In this document: positions 21,087 through 28,312 of the stretch, one piece after another
Layout of the letters: every line of letters starts with the position of its first letter
Position numbering within the stretch: position 1 is the first letter of the stretch
NCBI RefSeq assembly: GCF_007828865.1
Contig: NZ_VIVK01000001.1
Coordinates: 3,782,001 to 3,846,000, forward strand
DNA length: 64,000 bases
Direction: 5' to 3'
Source of the DNA: Kribbella amoyensis
GTDB taxonomy: Bacteria; Actinomycetota; Actinomycetes; Propionibacteriales; Kribbellaceae
Translations under genes and position numbers: made by a program
The notes under the pieces: model-generated
Told to the model about the DNA's origin: nothing
What the model saw: the letters and a program-made list of their open reading frames with translations, nothing else
The model's database searches: none

Positions 21087-22502
21087 TCAGCGGCTGTCCG
21101 GCACGCGACGAAGCACGGTGAGAGCGATGAGGACCGCGCCGACCAGGAGGACGGCACTCAGGGTGAGGCCGAGGGCGTATCCGTCGTTGAGTGCGGCAGG
21201 CGCGTCGCTCTGGCCGGTGCGGTGGTTGGCCGCGGTGCCCAGCGCGGCAAGGCCTAGCGATGCGCCGATCTGACGCGAGCTGCTGAGCAGGCCGGACGCG
21301 GTCCCGGCCTCGTGCGGCGGGACACCCACCGTCGCGAGAGAGACAACGGGCCCGAGGCAAAGACCGAAGCCGATGCTCGCGAAGATCGACGGCCCGAGTA
21401 CGTCGGTGAGGAACGCGCCGTCCACGCTGATCAGCCCGAACCAGGCGAACCCGGTGGCCGTCATCAGCCCGCCGGTGACCAGCAGGATCCACGGCGCCAC
21501 CCGGTACCCGAGCTTGATGGCGAGCACGGACCCGACGACGACCCCGAGCGCGAACGGCAGGAACTGCAGCCCGGTCAGCGCGGGACCGGTGCCCAGAACC
21601 CGTTGCAGATAAAGGGAAACGAAGTAGAACGCCGACGCCATCGCCGCACCGACTAGCAGGTTGTACGCGTTGGCGCCCGCGACCGAGCGATGCGCGAAGA
21701 GGCCGAGGCGGATGAGCGGTTCGCGGGTCGTGATCCGTTCGAGCCGGACGAACCCGGCCAGCAACGCGACCGCGACGACCACGGTGGTGACGGTGACGGG
21801 CGAGGTCCACCCGTACCGATCGGTGCGCACGATGCCGAACACCAACAGCGTCACCCCCGAGGTCGCGAGGACGGCACCGACGACGTCCGGGCGCCCGGTA
21901 CGGACCGGGCGGGCGTCGGTGTTGATCCCGCGCTGCGCGAGGACGACGGCGACAGCGGCCATCGGGACGTTCACGAACATCACCCACCGCCAGCCGGCGT
22001 ACTCGGTGAGCAGTCCGCCGATCAGGACGCCGAGGGCACCACCGGCCGCGTTCATCGCGCTCCAGACCCCGAAGGCGCGGACGCGCGGCCGACCCGTCGG
22101 GAACGTTGCGGTCAGCAACGCCAGGGCGGCCGGGGCGAGTGCGGCCGCGCCGACTCCCTGAACGGCGCGAGCGGCGACCAGGTGGCCGGGTGCCTGCGCG
22201 AACCCGCCGAGCAGCGAGGCGAGACCGAACAGGCCCAGACCGAGCAGGAGGACCCGCTTGCGTCCGTACCGATCGGCGGCCTTGCCGCCGAGCAGGAGCA
22301 ACCCGCCGAACGCGAGGGCGTAGGCGTGGATCACCCACGGCAGGTTCGCCGCACCGAAGCCGAGACCGGCGGCGATCTGGGGAAGACCGACGTTCACGAC
22401 CGACAGGTCCAGCGAAACCATGAACTGCACGACGGCCACGGCGGCGAGTGTCACTCCCGCCCGCTCGACGGCCGGAGGTGCTGCGGTAGACTTTAGGAAC
22501 AT
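21087..22502 (-). CDS. MFS transporter, DHA2 (EmrB/QacA-like) drug efflux family
   Basis: 471 residues with about 14 hydrophobic segments. The family motif LDLSVVNVGLP is in helix 1, the GGKAADRYGRKR loop follows helix 2, and RAVQGVGAAALAPAAL is in the helix 4 region. It probably exports drugs or metabolites by proton antiport. It is divergent from a TetR regulator, and the start codon ATG 22502 lies inside a palindrome, which suggests repression at initiation. A later GTG is a possible alternative start. Confidence 0.9.
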   Translation of the reverse strand: MFLKSTAAPPAVERAGVTLAAVAVVQFMVSLDLSVVNVGLPQIAAGLGFGAANLPWVIHAYALAFGGLLLLGGKAADRYGRKRVLLLGLGLFGLASLLGGFAQAPGHLVAARAVQGVGAAALAPAALALLTATFPTGRPRVRAFGVWSAMNAAGGALGVLIGGLLTEYAGWRWVMFVNVPMAAVAVVLAQRGINTDARPVRTGRPDVVGAVLATSGVTLLVFGIVRTDRYGWTSPVTVTTVVVAVALLAGFVRLERITTREPLIRLGLFAHRSVAGANAYNLLVGAAMASAFYFVSLYLQRVLGTGPALTGLQFLPFALGVVVGSVLAIKLGYRVAPWILLVTGGLMTATGFAWFGLISVDGAFLTDVLGPSIFASIGFGLCLGPVVSLATVGVPPHEAGTASGLLSSSRQIGASLGLAALGTAANHRTGQSDAPAALNDGYALGLTLSAVLLVGAVLIALTVLRRVPDSR

Positions 22503-22511
22503 GTTCCAAAA
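22492..22511. promoter_or_regulatory. TetR operator overlapping the MFS start codon
   Basis: TTTAGGAACATGTTCCAAAA is a nearly perfect palindrome with a perfect 12-bp core (GGAACATGTTCC). The MFS start codon lies within it, and the divergent TetR gene starts about 80-90 bp away. This is the simplest candidate site for that TetR protein. Confidence 0.65.
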
Positions 22512-22590
22512 GTATCACCGGGTCCCGGCGGCTGTCGACCGGTCAAGCCCGTGGCACCGCGTGAGTGGGGTGAGCCAGCATGATGGGACC

Positions 22591-23253
22591 GTGCCTCGTT
22601 CGAAACCGGCCTCCGGCCGGACCGGCCGCCCGCCGGTCACCTCCCGCGCCCAGATCCTGGCGGCCGCCCGCCGGCTCATCGACCGCGACGGCTGGGAGAA
22701 GCTCACCGTCCGCCGGTTGGCCGCCGAGCTCGGGATCGGCCCGACGACCCTCTACCACCACGTCCGTGACCGCGAGGATCTGCTGATCCAGCTGCTCAAC
22801 GAGCACTTCGACCGGACCGTCGTCGCCGACCTGCCGAGCGAACCGCGGGACCGCCTCGTCGCGGCAGCCGTGGTGATCCACGACTCCTTGTCCGCCTGGC
22901 CGTGGGCCGCCGAGGTGCTCACCACCGACGGGCTGCTCGGCCGGCTCGGCGCCCCGGCCGTGCGGATGGTGGAGGTGGTCGTCGCCGGTGCCGTCGACGC
23001 CGGCTGTACGCCGGAGCAGGCCGTCCACGTCTTCCGCGGCCTCTGGTACTACACGGTCGGCGAGATCCTCGTCCGCGCCCACTCCGACCCCGACCGGCCG
23101 GGCCAGGCCACCTTCTTCGCGGACCTCGATCCCGCCGACGTCCCGCAGCTCGCTGCCGTCGGCAACCAGTGGCCGGTCCTCGCCGCGCAGGACACCTACG
23201 CCGAGGGCCTGCGCGCCTTCGTCGACGGGCTGCTCGCCCAGGCGGCTCGCTGA
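22591..23253 (+). CDS. TetR family transcriptional regulator with tetracycline-repressor-type C-terminus
   Basis: About 220 residues from GTG 22591; the Shine-Dalgarno site is weak, and GTG 22561 is an alternative. The DNA-binding segment LAAELGIGPTTLYHHVRDREDLL is very close to TetR itself, and the C-terminal part has the TetR_C layout. It is divergent from the DHA2 efflux gene and probably controls it through the palindrome at 22492-22511. Efflux induction by the transported compound is the expected logic. Confidence 0.88.
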   Translation: MPRSKPASGRTGRPPVTSRAQILAAARRLIDRDGWEKLTVRRLAAELGIGPTTLYHHVRDREDLLIQLLNEHFDRTVVADLPSEPRDRLVAAAVVIHDSLSAWPWAAEVLTTDGLLGRLGAPAVRMVEVVVAGAVDAGCTPEQAVHVFRGLWYYTVGEILVRAHSDPDRPGQATFFADLDPADVPQLAAVGNQWPVLAAQDTYAEGLRAFVDGLLAQAAR

Positions 23254-23292
23254 CCATCGGAGAGTTCGCGGTGTGAGCGCGCACGCTCTGCC

Positions 23293-23313
23293 TTGCCTAA
23301 AGGCTTTAGGTAA
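23293..23313. promoter_or_regulatory. palindrome upstream of the TetR/SGNH hydrolase operon
   Basis: CCTAAA-N3-TTTAGG (23296-23310) is a perfect repeat, extended on both sides to TT...AA. It lies 37 bp before the TetR gene, in an unusually AT-rich patch, and is probably the autoregulatory operator. Confidence 0.55.
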
Positions 23314-23349
23314 ATGCAGAATGTGTGTAGGAAAAGAGAGGGGAGTGGG

Positions 23350-23913
23350 ATGCGCGCCGGACTGACGCCCGACCGCCTCGCCCGGGCCGGCGCGGAGCTG
23401 GCGGACGAGGTCGGGTTCGAGCAGGTCACCGTGTCCGCCGTGGCGCGGCGGTTCGACGTGAAGGTGGCGAGCCTGTACTCGCACGTCCGCAGCTCGCAGG
23501 ACCTGAAGACGCGGATCGCCTTGCTGGCCCTCGAAGAGCTCGCCGACCAGGGCGCCGACGCGTTGGCCGGCCGGTCCGGACGGGACGCGATCGCCGCCCT
23601 CGCGGATGTGTACCGCTCCTATGCCCGCGAGCACCCGGGCCGGTACGCCGCGATGCAGTTCCGGCTCGATCCGGAGACGGCGGCCGCGAGCGCGGGACCA
23701 CGGCACGCCGAGTTGGCCCGGGCGATCCTACGCGGGTACGACCTGGCCGAGCCGGAGCAGACGCACGCCGTCCGCCTGCTCGGCAGCGTCTTCCACGGGT
23801 ACGTCAGTCTCGAGCTCGGTGGTGGGTTCAGTCACAGCGCGCCCGACAGCGACGAGACCTGGGTCCGCATCATCGACGCCCTCGACGCCCTCCTCACGAA
23901 CTGGCCGACCTGA
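23350..23913 (+). CDS. TetR family regulator with WHG-type C-terminal domain
   Basis: 187 residues from ATG 23350, behind GAGAGGGGAG. The helix-turn-helix contains VSAVARRFDVKVASLYSHVRSSQDL, and the C-terminal half resembles the TetR_C_33/WHG domain (RLLGSVFHGYVSLELGGGF). The SGNH hydrolase gene follows 15 bp downstream in the same direction, so the regulator and its probable target form an operon. The palindrome at 23293-23313 suggests autoregulation. Confidence 0.88.
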   Translation: MRAGLTPDRLARAGAELADEVGFEQVTVSAVARRFDVKVASLYSHVRSSQDLKTRIALLALEELADQGADALAGRSGRDAIAALADVYRSYAREHPGRYAAMQFRLDPETAAASAGPRHAELARAILRGYDLAEPEQTHAVRLLGSVFHGYVSLELGGGFSHSAPDSDETWVRIIDALDALLTNWPT

Positions 23914-23928
23914 CCGACGGGGATCACC

Positions 23929-25116
23929 ATGACCGACTGGATCACCACACCCATCACCGCCGACCTGCTCCGCGGCGTCATCGAACTGGAGCGAACCGGG
24001 ACCGGCGTACTGCCGCACCGGCTGACCGCGACGGCCCGAGCACAGTCAGCGGATCCGCAGCTCGCGATGGCCGAGTCCCAGCCGTCCGGGGTGCGCCTGG
24101 TCTTCAGCACCGCGGCCACCGCGATCGAGCTGGACTCCGTGCCCACCAAGCGGGTCTACGCCGGGGCACCGCCGCGACCGGACGGCGTGTACGACCTGCT
24201 CGTCGACGGCCGCCTGGCCGCTCAGGGTGTGGTTGCGGGCGGCAACAAGCTGCTGATCGACGTGACCGCGGGGACCTGGGAGACCCGGCCAGGGGCGCCG
24301 GGGACGGTGCGCTTCACCGGGCTGAGCGCGGACCCGAAGACGGTCGAGATCTGGCTGCCGCACGACGAGACCACCGAGCTCGTCGCCCTGCGCACCGATG
24401 CGCCCGTCGCCGCGGTGCCGGCCGGCGATCGCCCGGTCTGGCTGCATCACGGCAGTTCGATCAGCCACGGGTCCAACGCGACCAGCCCGTCGACGATCTG
24501 GCCCGCGCTGGCCGCGTCGCTCGGCAAGGTGGACCTGGTCAACCTGGGCTTCGGGGGCGGCGCCCTGCTCGATCCGTTCACCGCCCGCGTCCTCCGGGAC
24601 ACTCCGGCGGACCTGATCAGCATCAAGCTGGGCATCAACGTGGTGAACGCCGACCTGATGCGGCTGCGGGCCTTCACGCCCGCGGTCCACGGGTTCCTCG
24701 ACACCGTGCGGGAGGGTCACCCGACGACCCCGTTGCTGGTGGTGTCGTCGATCCTCTGCCCGATCCACGAGGACACCCCAGGACCGGCGGCCCTGGATCC
24801 CGAAGCGCTGGCCGCCGGCGAGGTACGGTTCCGCGCGCAGGGTGATCCCGCGGAAGTGGCGGCCGGCAAGCTCACGCTGAACGTCGTCCGGGCGGAGCTG
24901 GCCCGGATCGTGGCGCAGCGGGCGGAGCAGGATCCCCACCTGTACTACCTGGACGGCCGCCGGCTGTACGGCGAGGCGGACGCCACCGAGTTGCCGCTGC
25001 GGGACGCGTTGCACCCCGACGCGGCGACCCACCGCCTGATCGGCGAACGCTTCGCGGAGCTGGCCTTCGCGAACAACGGAGCCTTCGGCACCGATCCGGC
25101 GCGCTGGCGTTCGTGA
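23929..25116 (+). CDS. SGNH/GDSL hydrolase family protein (two-domain)
   Basis: 395 residues. A beta-rich N-terminal domain of about 160 residues precedes an SGNH hydrolase domain. Block I is WLHHGSSISHG, with the likely nucleophile S177; the oxyanion residues lie in the INVVNAD region; the block V Asp/His pair is D359 and H362 in DALHPD. There is no signal peptide, so it is cytoplasmic. Such two-domain proteins are esterases or acetyl-hydrolases acting on sugars or small esters; the substrate is unknown. It is paired with the upstream TetR gene. Confidence 0.85.
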   Translation: MTDWITTPITADLLRGVIELERTGTGVLPHRLTATARAQSADPQLAMAESQPSGVRLVFSTAATAIELDSVPTKRVYAGAPPRPDGVYDLLVDGRLAAQGVVAGGNKLLIDVTAGTWETRPGAPGTVRFTGLSADPKTVEIWLPHDETTELVALRTDAPVAAVPAGDRPVWLHHGSSISHGSNATSPSTIWPALAASLGKVDLVNLGFGGGALLDPFTARVLRDTPADLISIKLGINVVNADLMRLRAFTPAVHGFLDTVREGHPTTPLLVVSSILCPIHEDTPGPAALDPEALAAGEVRFRAQGDPAEVAAGKLTLNVVRAELARIVAQRAEQDPHLYYLDGRRLYGEADATELPLRDALHPDAATHRLIGERFAELAFANNGAFGTDPARWRS

Positions 25117-25184
25117 CGTCCGCAACGATCACAACTGATCGAGGCGACCCCCGCGGATCACGTGCTGACTGACTTCGCCGAGCC

Positions 25185-25239
25185 TCTAGTGCCCCGCGTC
25201 GGAAGTTCTGTTGCACAACTTCCGACGCGGGGCACTAGA
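25185..25239. terminator. very long perfect hairpin between convergent genes
   Basis: Two perfect 23-bp arms (25185-25207 and 25217-25239) surround a nine-base loop, CTGTTGCAC. It lies between the SGNH hydrolase and the convergent F420-type reductase; the right arm contains the reductase stop codon. It probably terminates both transcripts. The exceptional length and perfection are discussed under findings. Confidence 0.75.
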
Positions 25240-25729
25240 TCAGGATCCGGAAGACGGGGTACTGGCCGGCGATCTCCTCGAAGGCGGTCAGCGGTGCGCG
25301 TCGATCGACGGGGAAGTGTGGCCGAGCACCGGGCGCCACAGCAAGGTACTGCCGCAGGATCGGGGCGCGGTCGGCCGGCGGTACCTCTTCGAGTCGTGCG
25401 GCCGTCCGGCCGCGTCGATGCAGGGCGACCTGGCCTCCGGCGGCCCGGACGTTGCGGACCCAGTGCGCGTCCGGGCCGAGCATCGAGACCACGTACCGCG
25501 CGCCGTCGTACTCGGTGATCGCGACGGGCAGGCGGACCGGGCGGCCGGTGTGGCGGCCGGTGACTTCCAGGGTGACGGCGTGACTCGGTAGGAGCAGGCC
25601 GGCCGCGTACAGCTTCGCGGAGAGGCGGTTGAGGATCCGCGCCACGGCGCCGGCCCGGCCGCCGCGGTACATCCGCCGTTTGACCTCGTACAGCCGGCCG
25701 GCGACCGTTCGTCGCGGCGGGATCGTCAA
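25235..25729 (-). CDS. nitroreductase/deazaflavin (F420)-dependent oxidoreductase family protein
   Basis: About 164 residues if translation begins at TTG 25729, which overlaps the upstream stop as TTGA; ATG 25672 (MYRGGRAG) is an alternative with GAGG upstream. The core AVTLEVTGRHTGRPVRLPV, YVVSMLGPDAHWVRNVRAAGG and the C-terminal FPVDRRAPLTAFEEIAGQYPVFRI match the Ddn/split-barrel F420-dependent family. These enzymes reduce quinones or nitro compounds with F420H2. It lies downstream of a membrane protein in a probable two-gene operon under a TetR regulator. Confidence 0.82.
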   Translation of the reverse strand: MTIPPRRTVAGRLYEVKRRMYRGGRAGAVARILNRLSAKLYAAGLLLPSHAVTLEVTGRHTGRPVRLPVAITEYDGARYVVSMLGPDAHWVRNVRAAGGQVALHRRGRTAARLEEVPPADRAPILRQYLAVAPGARPHFPVDRRAPLTAFEEIAGQYPVFRILI

Positions 25730-26163
25730 CTGGCGCGGCGGAAGAGACGCGCGGTCGCGAAGGCGCCCGCGACGGCCGGCAGGATCGCGAGCACGCCCCA
25801 CAGCGGCGGGAAGATGCGCTCGCCGTACTCGGAGGCCGTCAGCAACACGACCGCGACGCTCGCCGAGATCAGGACCGCGATCACGGCCAGGACGCCCGCG
25901 GCGCGGCGCTTCGAGCGGGCGACCCCGAACACCACCAGCCACAGCAGAACGTTGACGACGGCAACGGTGTGGAGCAGCCCGTACAGCAGGCCGGCCGACG
26001 GCGCCTTGCCGTACGACGCGTACGCGGCTTCGGCGTGCTCGACGAGTGCCTGACCGCCGCTCTGGTCGATGACCGCGGCCACCGTCAGCGCGACGGAAAG
26101 GACAACCGCTGCCAGGACCGCGGGCGACGAGGCCGAAGACTTTTCGGAAAGTGACTGTCTCAT
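25726..26163 (-). CDS. four-helix integral membrane protein of unknown function
   Basis: 145 residues with four hydrophobic segments (about 14-34, 57-80, 87-108 and 117-140). The loops contain YASYGKAPSAGLLYG and SEYGERIFPP. It has no enzymatic motif and is similar in layout to small actinobacterial membrane proteins regulated by TetR factors. Its stop overlaps the F420-type reductase start, and a repeat array covers its start and the shared promoter with the divergent TetR gene. Confidence 0.75.
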   Translation of the reverse strand: MRQSLSEKSSASSPAVLAAVVLSVALTVAAVIDQSGGQALVEHAEAAYASYGKAPSAGLLYGLLHTVAVVNVLLWLVVFGVARSKRRAAGVLAVIAVLISASVAVVLLTASEYGERIFPPLWGVLAILPAVAGAFATARLFRRAS

Positions 26164-26218
26164 GCGAGTGACTGTACGAACGCGGTTAGCGGACAGTCAA
26201 GTTCTTTTGAGAGTCACT
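26150..26218. promoter_or_regulatory. array of AGTGACTGT-type half sites between membrane protein and TetR gene
   Basis: AGTGACTGT occurs at 26150-26158 and 26167-26175 (17-bp period). ACAGTCA (26193-26199) and AGTCACT (26212-26218) are inverted half sites facing them. The array spans the divergent promoter region and the first codons of the membrane-protein gene. It is probably the binding region of the adjacent TetR regulator. Confidence 0.6.
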
Positions 26219-26253
26219 TGCTGAACGAGCCGGCGATCTCGTACGCTCGGCGG

Positions 26254-26841
26254 ATGGGAACCGGGCTGCGGGAACGCCGGCGGGAGAAGGCCAGGCGGAC
26301 GATCCAGGAATGCGCGCTCGATCTGTTCGACGAGCGCGGGTTCGACGCCGTCACGATCGAGGAGATCGCCGCGGCGGCGGAGGTCTCGCCGTCGTCGGTC
26401 TACCGGTACTTCGGCACCAAGGAAGGACTGCTGGTCGCCGACGAGTTCGACACCATGAGCGAGGCGGCGCTGGCCGACCTGCTCGACCTGGACGACCCGG
26501 TCGGCAGCCTGGTGCGGATCGTGCGGCGGTACGAGGAGACACCGGACGGGGCGCCGCGGTCCGAGCCGGGTCCGTGGCGCCGGATCCGCTACTTCTTCCA
26601 GCAGCCGTCGGTCCGGATGGCCGCGTGCGCGACCCTCGACCGGGCCGGCCGGCGGATCGCCGTGACGATGGCCGGGCACGGCCGGCTGACCGAGACGCAG
26701 GCGCGGGTGGCGGCGAACGCGCTCGTGTTCGGGTACTTCGCCGCGCTGGAGCAGTGGTACCTGGACGGCGGTGAGCGGCCGATCGCGGAGTACGTCGAGG
26801 AGGGTCTCGCGCCGCTGCGGCCGATCTGGTCGCCGGCGTAG
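26254..26841 (+). CDS. TetR family transcriptional regulator
   Basis: About 195 residues from ATG 26254; TTG 26218 is a possible earlier start but overlaps a half site. The helix-turn-helix contains IEEIAAAAEVSPSSVYRYFGTKEGLL. The C-terminal helical domain is unremarkable. It is divergent from the membrane-protein/F420-reductase pair and probably represses it. Confidence 0.88.
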   Translation: MGTGLRERRREKARRTIQECALDLFDERGFDAVTIEEIAAAAEVSPSSVYRYFGTKEGLLVADEFDTMSEAALADLLDLDDPVGSLVRIVRRYEETPDGAPRSEPGPWRRIRYFFQQPSVRMAACATLDRAGRRIAVTMAGHGRLTETQARVAANALVFGYFAALEQWYLDGGERPIAEYVEEGLAPLRPIWSPA

Positions 26842-26858
26842 TTGCTGGGGGCAAACTC

Positions 26859-27728
26859 CTAGCCGGGGTGGACGTGCCGGAGCTTGGCCGGGTTGACGAT
26901 CACGTCGATCGCGGTCACCGCGTCGTCCGTCACGGTGATGGTGGCGACCGCGATCACGATGCCGTCGCGTTCCATCACCAGGCCGGGTCCACCGTTGACG
27001 ACGGCCATCCGCTGACTCGCGTCGGCGTACAGGTCGTTGAGGCCGAAGAGCAGCTGGGCCACCCGGTCGGGGCCGGCCACGGTCCGGCGGGCGGCCGCCA
27101 CGACGCCACCGCCGTCGGTCCGGAACACCACTTCCGGGTCGAGCAGCCGGACCAGCCCCTCGACGTCGCCGCCTTCGACGGCCGCCTGGAACGCCACGAT
27201 CACCCGGTGCCGGTCGTCCGAGCTGACGTCGAACCGCGGGGCGCCCGCGCGGACCTGGGCGCGGGCCCGGGAGGCGAGCTTGCGGCACGCGACCACGGAC
27301 CGCCCGACGATGTCCGCGATCTCGGCGAACTCCAGGCCGAACACGTCGTGCAGGACGAACGCGGTCCGCTCGGCGGGGCTCAGCCGTTCGAGGACGAGCA
27401 GCATCGCCATCTGGACGGACTCCTGCTGGGCCACCTGGTCGACCGGGTCGAGCGGCGGCTCCACGCCGACCAAGGGTTCGGGGAGCCACGGTCCGACGTA
27501 GGTCTCGCGCCGGGCTCTGGCCGACCGCAGTTCATCCAGGCAGATCCGGGACACGACCGTGGTCAGCCAGGCCCGGAGCTCGGCGATGTCGTCCAGGTCG
27601 ACGCGTTCCAGCCGCAGGAACGCTTCCTGGACGGCGTCCTCCGCGTCGGTGACGCTGCCGAGCAACCGGTACGCGATCGCGAGCAGGTAGCCGCGCTGCT
27701 GCTGCCAGACCCGCGGATCGATGGCCAT
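26859..27728 (-). CDS. ECF41-type RNA polymerase sigma factor with SnoaL-like C-terminal domain (SigJ-like)
   Basis: 289 residues from ATG 27728, with GGGAG upstream. Regions sigma-2 (AYRLLGSVTDAEDAVQEAFLR) and sigma-4 (FAEIADIVGRSVVACRKLASRA) are followed by a SnoaL-like domain of about 110 residues. The ECF41 hallmarks are present: WLPEP in the linker, DGGG in the extension and NPAKL near the end (family NPDKL). In this group the fused C-terminal domain replaces a separate anti-sigma factor. It is divergent from a DoxX-like gene, with matching ECF41-type promoters on both sides. Confidence 0.92.
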   Translation of the reverse strand: MAIDPRVWQQQRGYLLAIAYRLLGSVTDAEDAVQEAFLRLERVDLDDIAELRAWLTTVVSRICLDELRSARARRETYVGPWLPEPLVGVEPPLDPVDQVAQQESVQMAMLLVLERLSPAERTAFVLHDVFGLEFAEIADIVGRSVVACRKLASRARAQVRAGAPRFDVSSDDRHRVIVAFQAAVEGGDVEGLVRLLDPEVVFRTDGGGVVAAARRTVAGPDRVAQLLFGLNDLYADASQRMAVVNGGPGLVMERDGIVIAVATITVTDDAVTAIDVIVNPAKLRHVHPG

Positions 27729-27762
27729 GCCGCTCCCGTTTCTGTCGGTGCTCACGGTGGAT

Positions 27763-27789
27763 GACGGGGCAGGCGGTCCAGGTGTGACG
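27763..27789 (-). promoter_or_regulatory. ECF41-type promoter driving the sigma factor gene
   Basis: On the minus strand CGTCACA (27789-27783), a 16-bp spacer and CGTC (27766-27763) match the ECF41 consensus TGTCACA-N16-CGTC at all but one position. The -10 element lies about 35 bp before the sigma start codon, consistent with autoregulation. Confidence 0.7.
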
Positions 27790-27796
27790 TTCGGCA

Positions 27797-27823
27797 TGTC
27801 ACGTCCGGCCCAGCTGTCCCGTC
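27797..27823 (+). promoter_or_regulatory. ECF41-type promoter driving the DoxX-like gene
   Basis: TGTCACG (27797-27803), a 16-bp spacer and CGTC (27820-27823) again match the ECF41 consensus with one difference. The start codon of the DoxX-like gene is 41 bp downstream. Confidence 0.7.
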
Positions 27824-27864
27824 ATCGACGCGCCGGACCGACCAGACCCGAGAGGAACCTTGCC

Positions 27865-28218
27865 ATGCTCGACCCGTGGTGGCCGCTCGCCGCCCTCGCC
27901 GTCGTCCAGTTCACCGACGCACTGCTCTGCCTGAAGCCGGTCCGGTTCGTCCAGCAGTGTCTCCTCGACGTCGGGTTCCCGCGGCGGCTGTGGTGGGTGC
28001 TCACGCCGCTGAAGCTGGCCGCGGCGGCCGGCCTGGTCCTCGGGATCTGGGTCACGCCGCTCGCCGTGCTGACCACCGCGGCCCTGGTCGCGTACTTCGT
28101 GGTCGCGATCGTCATGCACCTGCGCGCCCACGACTACTCGCGGAACCTCTTCGCCAACGCGACCGGGATGCTCGCGCTGTGCGTCGCCACCTTCGTCTTC
28201 GTCCTGCGGGTGGCCTGA
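27865..28218 (+). CDS. DoxX-like family membrane protein
   Basis: 117 residues from ATG 27865, with GAGAGGA upstream. It has four hydrophobic helices, and the pattern FTDALLCLKPVRF and LWWVLTPLKLAAAAGLVLG is typical of DoxX-like four-helix proteins. ECF41 sigma factors usually sit beside a carboxymuconolactone decarboxylase, oxidoreductase or epimerase; here this DoxX-like gene takes that place. A role in redox stress at the membrane is plausible. Confidence 0.82.
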   Translation: MLDPWWPLAALAVVQFTDALLCLKPVRFVQQCLLDVGFPRRLWWVLTPLKLAAAAGLVLGIWVTPLAVLTTAALVAYFVVAIVMHLRAHDYSRNLFANATGMLALCVATFVFVLRVA

Positions 28219-28279
28219 TCCGGGCGTGTGAACTGAATCTCAAGGTTTGGTGGCGAGCGATCCCGGCCCGTACCGTTGC

Positions 28280-28298
28280 TTAGGCAAGCCTTACCTAC
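28280..28298 (+). promoter_or_regulatory. IdeR/DtxR iron box upstream of ferredoxin-NADP reductase
   Basis: TTAGGCAAGCCTTACCTAC matches the DtxR/IdeR consensus TWAGGTWAGSCTWACCTWA at 17 of 19 positions. It ends 14 bp before the GTG start of the reductase, so it should cover the promoter or transcript start and give repression by ferrous iron. Confidence 0.75.
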
Positions 28299-28312
28299 CT
28301 ACTGGGGAAATC

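Noticed and set aside
20765..22502. Prophage lysis module suggested by the endolysin-like amidase
   Set aside because: No holin, tail, integrase or other phage gene is nearby; the neighbours are ordinary chromosomal genes.
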